DNA of 40,308 bases from Betaproteobacteria bacterium (GCA_003153335.1 PLYG01000275.1:12917-53224), one strand, 5' to 3'. Positions 15,900 to 24,006 are shown, counted from the stretch's first letter. Made by a program: numbers and translations. Notes: generated by a model not told the origin, from the sequence alone.

Positions 15900-16286
15900 G
15901 CCCTTTGGGTTTCCTAGGATTTCTGGGTTCAGATCTCTGCCCCGGCCGTGAACGTCGACGAAAAGATGGCGTAACGCGCCGCGAAATGGGGCGCGAGATT
16001 CCGGACTTTTCGCTCAGGGGACCCCGCCGGGCATCCGAAGGGAGGTCACCATGGCCGCTCCCCGACTGCCCCAACGCGGCCCACTATGGGTCCCCGGCGG
16101 GCACCGTGCGCACCGACCGCCAACTACAAACGCCGTCACGTTCATCATTCGTTCGCGTGAGCAGGCCCCGGTGGAGCAGACTGGCAAGTCACGTCCTGCC
16201 CGTGCTACGCTTGAATCCTACTGCCAAAAGCAAGCATCGCCGAAGGTCTTCCCAGAGGCCGATCGCCGCTTGAGTATCAATTTGTC
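15900..16286. other. Intergenic region with repeat B copy 3
   Basis: The main content is the repeat at 16000-16110. The remaining bases show no gene; a promoter for the nuclease gene at 16287 should lie in 16120-16280 but no clear -10/-35 pair is visible. Confidence 0.45.
16000..16110 (+). repeat. Interspersed repeat B, copy 3
   Basis: Shares GGGGACCCCGCCGGGCA, CCATGGCCGCTCCCC, GACTGCCCCAACG and GGGTCCCCGGCGGG with copies 1 and 2. Same orientation. Confidence 0.7.
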
Positions 16287-18077
16287 ATGCACACTCTACT
16301 CCCATGTGATTCCCACGGCGCGAGTCAATGGCTGCGAGAGAGCTCGGTCGGGTGCCTCGTTACCCGCTTTAGTGACGCTTGGAGAGGAGTCATCATCGAG
16401 GCGGCTGTGCAACGGGACGAATACACGATCCGTTGGTCCAATAGTACTGAGTCGATTCAATCGTGGGACGCGCTTTTACCGTACGGAACGGAATGGCACG
16501 CCAGGTGCATCGCCGATCAGCAACGTCGACTCTTCGAGCGGCACCGTGTTAGGTTTCCCGGAACTTCCTTCGATGAATTCAAGGCCAAGCAGGTAAGGGA
16601 GCGCATCGCGCAAGAAAGGGAAGCGAAAGCTTTAGCCGAACAAGCCGCACGCGCAGCCGCTGCTTCAGCGGCACTCAAAGAAAAACTAAAAGCTGAGCGG
16701 GCGGCTAGGGAGGCACTTGCTCTTACGGTACGCAACTTGAATGACGCCTTGTGCAAGACGACGGTAAATCCAGTGCGCAGAGTTCATACTGATCTTTGCG
16801 AATTGGACTATCGACTATGCCTTGCATGGGCCCGGGTCAAGCTACATCAAGATGACCAAGCGTCCTACGAATTACTAGAACGCCGGGTCAACGAAGACCA
16901 AGCAGATAGATTGGTCTCGGCGCGACGAGCAGAGTTAGCAGCCAAAGGGTTTTTCCAAGAGCTTGGTCACGAAGTGATCGACGTGTCGATTCTTCAGGTT
17001 TGTGGCGGCAATGATCAGCGGTGGAAAGACTACGACCTTTTAGTGGATGGCAAACCCGTTGACATCAAGAACGCACGTCACTCACTGAACAGTCCCGACA
17101 AGTATGTCGAGTATTGCGTGCCTCAGTTCAAAATACAGCGCCAGACAAAGGCTAATGTCATAGTTGTTGGTGTGCTGTCTGATTACAAGAAACGAGACAG
17201 CCGCCCATCGTGTGATATTGCGTCAGTAATTTTGGGAGAAGTCGGAATTGATGAGATCAATCGCCTGAAAAACTGGACGCAACGCCGTTTTGGGACTTTA
17301 ATCGATTTTCAAGGCCTCTGGCGTGCAAACTATCAACCCGGTTGGGCGTTTGAATATCCGCCCGAACAGTATAGGGAGAGGCTCGAAGCCATAGATGAAA
17401 TCGACGATGTTCTTCGTACACCTGGTGCATTAGATCCCGGCTTCCTGCGTCGACTCCGATGGCTATTTGCGCTTCGCAAGGATCGCGGCCTTGTCGATAC
17501 AGCCCCAATATCCGAAGCTAGTCGTTCGCTCCTCAATGACCTGCATGACCTAAAGGAGGAGTGTGGCCTTTCCCGCAGATCCCTTTTCGTCTTCACTATT
17601 GGGGCGATTATTGAAGCGATTTCTCGTGGTGACGATCCGAATCAGATCATTCCACCACTACGCGACGCGATTTTCTTCCCCGTGGAAACGTTTGACAACA
17701 CATTTCGGTTCCCGCTCGGTCTCAGCGATCCGCAAGAATATGTCGGTTCGTTGATCAACGTGTTTCCAATCGTGTTCGAAGAGATACGTCGCAGACGCAT
17801 TCACTTCGTCGGATTCAAATTAACACACCCAAACATCCTGAAAGGCAAAGTAACTGCGGATACGTGGCTGACGTTGTTTGCGTATTGCGGCGGCAAGCAA
17901 GAAATGGCGCGCGCGAAATGCGGAAGGAGCCCTTTGGTGCTGGGCCTCCACGCGACATGCCCTGTCTGCCAACATCTGATCTGCGACAAATGCAACTTCT
18001 GTACTTCGAACTGCACCGCCTATTTAGAACGCAAGGTGCGAAATGACGACAATGGAGAAGGCCCAACAGTATTCTAA
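16287..18077 (+). CDS. PD-(D/E)xK nuclease with coiled coil and zinc ribbon
   Basis: A 596-aa protein. The N-terminus (1-100) contains a Tudor-like beta region (RGVIIEAAVQRDEYTIRWSN). A long Ala/Glu/Lys coiled coil spans about 100-155. The nuclease core follows: AAKGFFQELGHEV (helix with Glu-225), DYDLLVDGKPVDIKNARH with Asp-250 and Asp-259-I-Lys-261, the canonical D...(D/E)xK. A helical middle part follows. At the C-terminus cysteines (CGG, KCGRS, CPVC, CDKCNFC, SNC) form one or two zinc ribbons. Such proteins are often effector nucleases in defence loci. No methyltransferase is nearby, so a classical restriction system is unlikely. No clear ribosome-binding site; a later start is possible. 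Confidence 0.78.
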   Translation: MHTLLPCDSHGASQWLRESSVGCLVTRFSDAWRGVIIEAAVQRDEYTIRWSNSTESIQSWDALLPYGTEWHARCIADQQRRLFERHRVRFPGTSFDEFKAKQVRERIAQEREAKALAEQAARAAAASAALKEKLKAERAAREALALTVRNLNDALCKTTVNPVRRVHTDLCELDYRLCLAWARVKLHQDDQASYELLERRVNEDQADRLVSARRAELAAKGFFQELGHEVIDVSILQVCGGNDQRWKDYDLLVDGKPVDIKNARHSLNSPDKYVEYCVPQFKIQRQTKANVIVVGVLSDYKKRDSRPSCDIASVILGEVGIDEINRLKNWTQRRFGTLIDFQGLWRANYQPGWAFEYPPEQYRERLEAIDEIDDVLRTPGALDPGFLRRLRWLFALRKDRGLVDTAPISEASRSLLNDLHDLKEECGLSRRSLFVFTIGAIIEAISRGDDPNQIIPPLRDAIFFPVETFDNTFRFPLGLSDPQEYVGSLINVFPIVFEEIRRRRIHFVGFKLTHPNILKGKVTADTWLTLFAYCGGKQEMARAKCGRSPLVLGLHATCPVCQHLICDKCNFCTSNCTAYLERKVRNDDNGEGPTVF

Positions 18078-18310
18078 GAGACGTTCTGGGAATCGCAGAA
18101 TCTTTTCACCCACATTAGACCGTGTCACCGCCTATTCGCACCTGATGCCCCGGCACCAACCCTGGAGAGACCCACTCCGAACGTTGCAATGCCGGGTGCA
18201 AGAACGATGTGCAAAACGGGGCTGTACAAGATCTCGACGCCGGCGGAACCTTGGCAATCTGAAATCCCGAAAAGCTGCCGACCTGCCCCACGCAGCTATC
18301 CCTCGGCTAA

Positions 18311-18454
18311 GCACTCAGGTTCCCAGAAATTCAGTTTTCCAGGCCTGACATCGAGGCCGTCCTGCATGCGGCCCTGTCGCTTACAGGTACGGACGGTCGT
18401 TCTGGTCTTGCTGCGGCCGTGACCGCGTTGCATGGCAAGGTGAAGATCGAATAG
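18311..18454 (+). pseudogene. Possible 3' remnant of a gene
   Basis: An open stretch of 47 codons without a start reads LRFPEIQFSRPDIEAVLHAA and ends HGKVKIE. It looks like the C-terminal end of a helical protein, in a frame closed upstream by TAA. Family unknown; low certainty. Confidence 0.35.
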
Positions 18455-18517
18455 CCGACAAGGGCGTCGCTCACTGCGGACCCGTATCGCAAGCGGCAAG
18501 GATGCCGCACCCGTGTT

Positions 18518-18532
18518 CGTGATCTGATCACG
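18518..18532. promoter_or_regulatory. Inverted repeat CGTGATC-T-GATCACG
   Basis: Two perfect 7-bp arms around one base. A nearly identical site with 8-bp arms lies at 33004-33020 beside candidate origin repeats, which suggests a common binding protein. Confidence 0.5.
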
Positions 18533-18645
18533 GAACATTTGCCACTCGAATCGTATGGCTCACCCGATGAGCCTGGGCTCCCACTTTCGCGTGGCTCCAG
18601 CGCGTCTGCAGTCCGTCTCGTCCGTCAATGGCGGATAGATGTCGC

Positions 18646-18674
18646 TGGACATTATGCCCACATGTGGGTATAAT
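18646..18674 (+). promoter_or_regulatory. Shared operator/promoter, copy 6 (topB operon)
   Basis: The best promoter of the set: TGGACA (18646-18651), exactly 17 bases, TATAAT (18669-18674). The operator TATGCCC (18653-18659), six bases, GGGTATA (18666-18672) fills the spacer. The predicted transcription start is the A of an ATG at 18681. Confidence 0.8.
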
Positions 18675-18680
18675 GCAGTT

Positions 18681-18740
18681 ATGGTTACTTCATTCCCTTC
18701 CTGCCCCACCAGCGCCACCTGCGCGCCCTCATTGCGTTAA
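18681..18740 (+). CDS. Possible leader peptide, 19 aa, upstream of topB
   Basis: ATG at the predicted transcription start opens MVTSFPSCPTSATCAPSLR, ended by TAA 12 bases before the topB ATG. Translation from a leaderless start could bring ribosomes to topB or act as an attenuator. No RNA structure was worked out; it may be a chance frame. Confidence 0.35.
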   Translation: MVTSFPSCPTSATCAPSLR

Positions 18741-18752
18741 GAAAGATTCGTC

Positions 18753-20849
18753 ATGCGTCTCATCATTGCTGAAAAAGCCTCCTTGGCCCGGTCGATTGCC
18801 GATGCCATCGCCACTCAATCCAATACCCGCGTCCAGAGCGGCGAGAACTGCTACAAAGCCGGTGGCGATGTGGTGGCGTACTGCTCGGGCCATATCCTGC
18901 GCGAATTCGAACCGCACCAATACAATCCGGCATGGGAAAAGTGGGACATGGCGCAATTACCGATGATCCCGACCGAGTTCAAGCTGGCGCCGGACGCGAC
19001 CAAGGCGGGTCTGATCAAGACCATCCGCGAGCAAGCGGCGTTGGCCACTGACATTGTGCACGCCGGCGATCCGGATCGCGAAGGGCAGGCCATTGTCAAC
19101 AACGTCCTCACGCATATCGGCTGCAAGAAGCAGGTCAATCGCATCTGGCTGAAGGAATTGAACGTCCCCGGCATCATCAAGGCGCTCGGGGTGATGAAGC
19201 CCAACAGCGCCTACAACAACCTGTTCGATTCAGCTCGGGCCCGCATCGAGGCCGACTGGGGCATCGGCCTCAACACCACGCGGGCCTTCTCCATTGCCTA
19301 CAGCCGGCAGACCGGGCTGCGCGGCAAGGATGGCACGCTGCACGTTGGCCGGGTGACCACGCCGACCTTGGGGCTGGTCGTGGCCCGTGATCTCGAAATC
19401 GAAAACTTCGTGCCGCAGGACTATTTCACGCTGAAAGTCGAAGCGGTGCACGCCAATGGTTGTTTCTCGGCCCTGTGGCAAGCTCCGGCCGGCGCCACCT
19501 TCCTTGATGCGGAAGGCCGGACGAAGAGCAAGCAAGCAGTGGCGGCCATCGCGACCCGGATCAATGGCAACGCGGGCAAGATTGCGTCGCTGAAAGTCGA
19601 GCCGAAGCGCCAGATCGCTCCGCTGCCGTTTACCCTGTCCGAACTGCAAAAGACCGCGAACAAGTGTGGCCTGTCGCCGGCCGATACGTTGGCGGTCGCC
19701 CAGCGCCTGTACGAAAAGCACAAGCTGACCAGTTATCCGCGCACGGATTGCCCCTATCTCCCGGAAGCAGAACATCGGGACGCGCCGGCAAAACTGGCGG
19801 CGGCGAAAGCCAACTTCGTGGCGACTGGTGACTGGCCCTTCTTGGGCACTCCGGATTTCAAGCTGAAGTCCCGTGCCTACAACGACAAGCTGTTGGGCGC
19901 CCATACCGGCATCGTGCCGACCACGCAGCGAGCGAACCTGTCTGCGTTGTCCCCCAACGAAACGCTGGTCTATCGGCTGGTGGTGCGCAACTTCTTGGGC
20001 CAGTTCTACGGCGCCTATGAGTACGAGAGCACGGTGGTGGGTCTGGTGTGCGAGAAAGAGCAGTTCAAGGCCACTGGCACGGTGGAAAAGAATGCGGGCT
20101 GGAAGGTGCTGTTCCGCGTCTCCTGTGCGCAGGACAATGACGACGAGAACGCCACGCCGCTGCCGTTGATGAAGAACGGTGACCCAGTCAAGATCGCCCG
20201 TGCGGATGTGAAGGCCGAGAAGACCAAGCCGTCGCCGCGCTTCGATGGGGGGTCGCTCATTGACGCCATGAAGAATGTCCACAAGTTCGTGACCGACCCG
20301 GCCGTCAAACAGCGCCTGCGGGAAACCGAGGGCATCGGTACCGAAGCCACGCGCGCCAACATCATCGAACAGTTGCTGCGTCGCGGCTACCTGTCGGAAG
20401 TGCGTGCGGGCAAGAAAAGCCATTACGTGAGCACCGAGAAGGGTCGTCTGACCATCCGTGTACTGCCCACGGAGATCACCAAGCCCGACCTCACCGGATG
20501 GTTCGAGGGTCAGCTCGAAAAGATCGTCTCCGGTGAACTGGCGATTGCCGATTTCCGGCTCAGCCTGCACCAGTTCGAAACCAAGCTGGTGGCGGGCGCG
20601 AAGTCCGGTTCGATGGCTGCTTGTGCCAATGCAGCACCGGCCAAGTCCGCGACGGTGAAGCCCGCAGCCGTTGCTGCCACACCAAAGTCTGCGCGTCAGT
20701 CCGCCAAAACCGCGCACGCCGCCGGCGCTGGCAGTCGCACCTGCCCTGATTGCCAGAGTCCTCTGATCGCCCGCAATCGCCAGTCCGACCAGAGCAAGTT
20801 CTTCGGCTGCTCGACCTACCCGGCCTGCCGCCATACCGAAAATGCTTGA
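18753..20849 (+). CDS. topB: DNA topoisomerase III (plasmid type)
   Basis: A 698-aa type IA topoisomerase. The N-terminal Toprim domain starts MRLIIAEKASLARSIADAIA and contains DPDREGQ, which binds the metal. The catalytic tyrosine lies in KLTSYPRTDCPYLPE (about residue 329). The core ends near 600, followed by an Ala/Lys linker and a C-terminal zinc finger CPDCQSPL...GCSTYPACRH. It relaxes and decatenates DNA and on plasmids such as RP4 (TraE) is linked to conjugation or replicon resolution. It heads an operon of at least four genes under operator copy 6. Confidence 0.95.
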   Translation: MRLIIAEKASLARSIADAIATQSNTRVQSGENCYKAGGDVVAYCSGHILREFEPHQYNPAWEKWDMAQLPMIPTEFKLAPDATKAGLIKTIREQAALATDIVHAGDPDREGQAIVNNVLTHIGCKKQVNRIWLKELNVPGIIKALGVMKPNSAYNNLFDSARARIEADWGIGLNTTRAFSIAYSRQTGLRGKDGTLHVGRVTTPTLGLVVARDLEIENFVPQDYFTLKVEAVHANGCFSALWQAPAGATFLDAEGRTKSKQAVAAIATRINGNAGKIASLKVEPKRQIAPLPFTLSELQKTANKCGLSPADTLAVAQRLYEKHKLTSYPRTDCPYLPEAEHRDAPAKLAAAKANFVATGDWPFLGTPDFKLKSRAYNDKLLGAHTGIVPTTQRANLSALSPNETLVYRLVVRNFLGQFYGAYEYESTVVGLVCEKEQFKATGTVEKNAGWKVLFRVSCAQDNDDENATPLPLMKNGDPVKIARADVKAEKTKPSPRFDGGSLIDAMKNVHKFVTDPAVKQRLRETEGIGTEATRANIIEQLLRRGYLSEVRAGKKSHYVSTEKGRLTIRVLPTEITKPDLTGWFEGQLEKIVSGELAIADFRLSLHQFETKLVAGAKSGSMAACANAAPAKSATVKPAAVAATPKSARQSAKTAHAAGAGSRTCPDCQSPLIARNRQSDQSKFFGCSTYPACRHTENA

Positions 20850-21255
20850 ACCCCAAGCATCGTCGCATTCGCCGTTCTTGGCCCACGAAGTTGGGCACGG
20901 TGGGTTTGTGGGCGTCGCCGGCACTGCCAGCCCGGCAGCTCGTTTCTTCTACCATGTGACCACGGCCGGTAATGCCCGGCGGATTCGGTCGCAAGGTTTG
21001 TTGCCCGTGGTGGGACCACGCTCGTGCAAACTGCAGGAGCAGCCGGCGGTGCATCTCTTCGGCGAGCGAGCGGCTGCCGAAGATGCGGTGATGAACTGGC
21101 TGGGCGACGAGGTCTCCTCCCGCACGCGGTTGGTTCTGCTCGAAGTCGAGGTGCCGTTGGCCCTGCACCAACAGCCCGATCCGCAGATGCCCGGCGTCTT
21201 GCTGGTCTACGAACCGATTCCGGCTGCTGCCGTAGCTGCCACCTACCCGTTATGA
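20842..21255 (+). CDS. ADP-ribosyltransferase-like protein, 137 aa
   Basis: Overlaps the end of topB by eight bases. FYHVTTAGNARRIRSQGLLP, then GPRSCKLQEQPAVHLF and RTRLVLLEVEV, matches the general layout of small ART-fold proteins (KptA/Tpt1, DarT and related): an early H-x-T, then I..GL.P, then a strand. Members use NAD to modify nucleic acid, protein or phosphate groups. A second protein with the same layout lies at 30545-31363. Assignment rests on pattern only. Cotranscribed with topB. Confidence 0.55.
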   Translation: MLEPQASSHSPFLAHEVGHGGFVGVAGTASPAARFFYHVTTAGNARRIRSQGLLPVVGPRSCKLQEQPAVHLFGERAAAEDAVMNWLGDEVSSRTRLVLLEVEVPLALHQQPDPQMPGVLLVYEPIPAAAVAATYPL

Positions 21256-21286
21256 TCACGTACCGCCTCCCGGCATTGGAGCATTG

Positions 21287-21610
21287 ATGGCCACGCGTCC
21301 CCCGCAGTCCGGCATCGACATCGACGGCGAGCACTTCGAGCGGCTCACCGTGCAAGCCAAACGGGAACATCCCGAAAGCGATCCGCAGTTCCACGTCTAT
21401 GGCTGGAACACGTACGAGCGGAGCAGTGTGCTGGCCGGGCAGCCGCGCAAGGTCTGGCTCGACGCCTTCGACACCATGGAGCTGGCGCTAGCCAAGTATC
21501 CGGCGGCCGTCGCCAGTCATCCCTTGCTCGAACCGCAGATCAGCCTCGGGCATTTGCCGGGACCGGATGATCCGGTGCCGGGCGGCATGTATCCGGACGA
21601 CATTGCGTGA
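21287..21610 (+). CDS. Hypothetical protein, 107 aa
   Basis: GGAG lies seven bases before the ATG. The product is acidic with a strand-rich first half (GIDIDGEHFERLTVQAKREH, PQFHVYGWNTYERSS). No domain recognised. Third gene of the topB operon, 31 bases after the ART-like gene. Confidence 0.65.
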   Translation: MATRPPQSGIDIDGEHFERLTVQAKREHPESDPQFHVYGWNTYERSSVLAGQPRKVWLDAFDTMELALAKYPAAVASHPLLEPQISLGHLPGPDDPVPGGMYPDDIA

Positions 21611-21620
21611 GGCCCGCCTG

Positions 21621-21902
21621 ATGCTGCGCTTTCGCCTCCGGGAACGGCTGGCTGAGCGGCTATTCGTGATCGGTGAACGGACCACCATCACCGAGGTGTC
21701 GAAGGCGACTGGCATCAATCGCGTCACCTTGTCGAAGATGATCAACGAGCGCGGCTACGGCACGGTAAGCAGCAATCTGGATCGCTCGTGCAAGTTCTTC
21801 GGATGCTCCATCGAGCAGCTCGTCGAATATGTGCCTGATGAGGAGCCTGTCGCCATACCCCACAGTCCGTCCCGTCCGACAAACGCTGATGTGGTGCCCT
21901 AA
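21621..21902 (+). CDS. Small HTH regulator (Cro/CI type)
   Basis: A 93-aa protein with RERLAERLFVIGERTTITEV, SKATGINRVTLSKMINERG and FFGCSIEQLVEYVPDE, the three-part pattern of a Cro-like HTH. The ATG at 21621 follows the previous stop by ten bases; a longer frame to 21567 overlaps the previous gene. As the last gene of the topB operon it is a natural candidate for the repressor that binds the shared operator, including its own promoter at 18653-18672. That link is inferred from position only. Confidence 0.75.
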   Translation: MLRFRLRERLAERLFVIGERTTITEVSKATGINRVTLSKMINERGYGTVSSNLDRSCKFFGCSIEQLVEYVPDEEPVAIPHSPSRPTNADVVP

Positions 21903-21993
21903 CGGATTCGGTCGCCGGCCGCCGTCGATCCCGGCCGCCGTGCCTCCCCTTCCCGCCTTTTTCCCTTCTTCACGCCCCTATCGCAACGCTGCA

Positions 21994-22092
21994 CCGAGGT
22001 CCGACTGGGGACCCGCCACCGTCACCCGATCACGATCAAGGTGGGGAGCGAGGACCGGTCAAGGCGAGCGCCGTCTCGCCTTATTCGATAGA
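21994..22092. repeat. Interspersed repeat A, copy 2
   Basis: Pairs with 9271-9373 (see that entry). Both copies share GACTGGGGACCCGCC, CACGATCAAGGTGGGGAGCG and GGCGAGCGCCGTCTCGCC. This copy follows the HTH gene of the topB operon. Confidence 0.75.
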
Positions 22093-22294
22093 ACGGTAGG
22101 GTTAAGGTGCCACCACTTCACCACCCTCTTTCGCAAGCCCTGTCCGCCCCACCTCCCCCGCCCGTCAATGCGCTATCAACGCGCATTTCGCCCTTTCGCA
22201 ACAATACCCGCCGCCACCACCTCCCCGCTTCTGTCTGGCGCGCCCCGGTCCTTCGTGGCGTACCGGGAAGGCCCACGCGCCCAGCGCAGCGCGC

Positions 22295-22340
22295 AGGGTG
22301 AATGGGCCGCATCCGTTTAGAACGGAAGCGCCACCGTGGA
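22295..22340. repeat. Interspersed repeat C, copy 1
   Basis: GAATGGGCCGCATCC then GAACGGAAGCGCCACC resembles four or more copies in 38500-39060 that share GG(A)ATGGG, a CATCC-like centre and CGGAAGGCCACATTC. Confidence 0.5.
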
Positions 22341-22501
22341 TAGGGACGCCAGTCCGGCACAGCCGCGCGGCGTTCCCGACGATGCCTCCGCCGGCATTGG
22401 AGGCGGCAAGGTGGTGAGGGCACTGCTTATCTTTGGACGTGAAGCATTCCGAAGACAACGGGCAACCTCTTTTCACTTACTCTCACTTAGAGGAGAACCA
22501 C

Positions 22502-23068
22502 ATGGCAACGACTTGGTACGACAATCCGGCAACGCTACCCGACACCGGGCCGCTCACCCAGGTATTGCACGCACTGACCACGCAACTTGCGGGTGGTGTT
22601 GCATTGCAACTCATTCTCACCCGCGCTGCCCGCCTCGATGCGCAATACGGCAATCGGATGTACGAGGGCACCATCACCACGCCTACCGGCGATCGCAAGC
22701 TGCTCGGGAAAAGTTTGAACTGGCAGAATCAGACGCCATTCAAATCTGCCGATGGCGCGCCGTACATCAAGATGTGCTTCGACCGCAAACACGGCGTCGG
22801 TGAGGATCAAGCGACCCGCGCCGATCTGCTCGCGGAACCGATGCCCCCGGTGACCGGCATTTTTCCGCTGTTCTTCAATGCCGCCGACAATACCTATCGT
22901 GGGGCACTGTTCACCGGGATCGCTCAGCAGCCGAGCATCATCTTCAGCGGCGGACGGTTCATTGATCCAGCGGACAAGGCACCCAAAGTGCGTTTGGACT
23001 TGTCTCTGGGCAACAGCGTCGATGATGCGCTGAACCAACTTCCTGAAGCCGAACGCAGCGACTGGTAG
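22502..23068 (+). CDS. Hypothetical protein, 188 aa
   Basis: Perfect AGAGGAGA lies just before the ATG. The protein MATTWYDNPATLPDTGPLTQ... is soluble, with a central region rich in Asn, Gln and Lys (GKSLNWQNQTPFKSADGAPY) and a beta-rich end. No family recognised. It opens the orphan-gene array of 22.5-38.4 kb and is convergent with the HTH/coiled-coil gene at 23160. Confidence 0.7.
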   Translation: MATTWYDNPATLPDTGPLTQVLHALTTQLAGGVALQLILTRAARLDAQYGNRMYEGTITTPTGDRKLLGKSLNWQNQTPFKSADGAPYIKMCFDRKHGVGEDQATRADLLAEPMPPVTGIFPLFFNAADNTYRGALFTGIAQQPSIIFSGGRFIDPADKAPKVRLDLSLGNSVDDALNQLPEAERSDW

Positions 23069-23117
23069 TCCCAATCGCTGCCCCCGCCTTGCGCTTATTC
23101 CTACTACCCAACCTCAT

Positions 23118-23140
23118 GTGCCCCGGCCTTGAGGTTTTTT
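23118..23140 (+). terminator. Possible terminator between convergent genes
   Basis: A GC-rich CCCCGGCCTTGAGG followed by a run of seven T lies between the stop codons of two convergent genes. The stem is weak. Confidence 0.4.
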
Positions 23141-23159
23141 TGTCGCTCGCCGCCGGTGT

Positions 23160-23618
23160 TCAGGCCGCCTTCTTCTTGCGTGCCGGCTTGGACGATTCCA
23201 GCGCCTGATGCGCGTCCTTTTTGCTGGTGTGCCGCAAACGGTCGATGTATGCCAAGTCAGCATCGCTCGGGCGGGTATGGCCTTCCTCCCAGTTGCGCAC
23301 CGTCTGGTGCGTGACGCCAACCAGTCGCCCATAGTCGCTTGCCGACAATCCAAGACGGGCGCGCTGGGCTTTGAGGCCCTTGGCGACGAAGCGCAGCTTG
23401 TGCGTTGGTTCCGGTCCGTCCTTTGCGATCCTGACTCGGGCTTTGCCCTTGCGCAGCTGCGCTACCTCGCGCCGCAGGTCGCCCAGTTCGCGCTTCAAGC
23501 CCGCAACGATATGACGTTGTTCGGTGCGGAACTTCTTGAGCGGCTCTAATTCAACACGCAACTCCCGGCGCGCCAAGCGCACGATCTCTTCCCTCAGCAC
23601 GCTACCGACATTAGCCAT
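23160..23618 (-). CDS. HTH regulator with coiled coil
   Basis: A 152-aa protein. The N-terminal third is a charged coiled coil (KKFRTEQRHIVAGLKRELGD, REVAQLRKGK). The C-terminal half carries an XRE-type HTH: LKAQRARLGLSASDYGRLVG, VTHQTVRNWEEGHTRPSDA. This is a common type of plasmid regulator. The start at 23618 has GAAGAGAG upstream at good spacing. The inverted repeat at 23728-23749, in the divergent promoter region, is its likely operator. Confidence 0.8.
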   Translation of the reverse strand: MANVGSVLREEIVRLARRELRVELEPLKKFRTEQRHIVAGLKRELGDLRREVAQLRKGKARVRIAKDGPEPTHKLRFVAKGLKAQRARLGLSASDYGRLVGVTHQTVRNWEEGHTRPSDADLAYIDRLRHTSKKDAHQALESSKPARKKKAA

Positions 23619-23727
23619 AAACACACTCTCTTCGTCAAAAAAGGTGCCTATTCTTGCATTTTTGCGCAACGCTCGCACTCTGGCGAGCATCCGGTAAACG
23701 CGCGGGTGGTCTGTTGCGGCTGTCGCC

Positions 23728-23749
23728 TTTTCGCCACAGCGGGCGAAAA
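23728..23749. promoter_or_regulatory. Inverted repeat TTTTCGCC-N6-GGCGAAAA
   Basis: Two perfect 8-bp arms around ACAGCG, in the region between the divergent genes starting at 23618 and 23821. Likely operator for the HTH protein encoded at 23160-23618. Confidence 0.6.
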
Positions 23750-23820
23750 AGGAGTGAATCGAACGTAACGGCGCGGCATCGAAATATCACTGTGCCGAAC
23801 AGAATCAGGCAAAATGAGTC

Positions 23821-24006
23821 ATGGCTACCGCGACCACTTTGTACCGGCTGCTCAAGCTCAACGTGCGCTACGTCGCTGACGGTTGGGATGCGCGCTTGCC
23901 ACGCTTCCCGGTGCTGCGCGGCATTTGCTGCTTCCTCAATATGCTGCTGGTGCCGGTCTTCGTTCCACTGCGTTATGGTTACTGGAAGTTGATCGGGCGC
24001 ATCTGA
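23821..24006 (+). CDS. Small membrane-associated protein, 61 aa
   Basis: One hydrophobic stretch (VLRGICCFLNMLLVPVFVPL) followed by a short basic tail RYGYWKLIGRI. The N-terminal half is amphipathic and basic. No family recognised. It is divergent from the HTH gene and may be controlled by it through the inverted repeat at 23728-23749. Confidence 0.6.
   Translation: MATATTLYRLLKLNVRYVADGWDARLPRFPVLRGICCFLNMLLVPVFVPLRYGYWKLIGRI

Larger units (their letters stand above)
18078..18680. other. Long intergenic region before topB
   Basis: Holds a gene remnant (18311-18454), an inverted repeat at 18518-18532 and the operator/promoter for the topB operon. Nothing else is recognised. Confidence 0.5.
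21903..22501. other. Repeat-rich intergenic region
   Basis: About 600 bases without a convincing gene. It holds repeat A copy 2 (21994-22092) and a copy of repeat family C (about 22295-22340). Short open frames here are shadows on repeats. Confidence 0.55.

Noticed and set aside
13600..16110. CRISPR or integron attC sites for repeat B
   Set aside because: Only three copies, over 0.8 kb apart, with genes between and no integrase; no attC-like core pairs.
16287..18077. Type II restriction-modification system
   Set aside because: No methyltransferase in the island; the methyltransferase-like gene at 31866 is 14 kb away and lacks DNA-recognition features.
19230..20924. Long minus-strand open frame of 564 codons
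   Set aside because: It is antisense to topB, whose frame has all family motifs; the frame stays open because of GC-rich codons.
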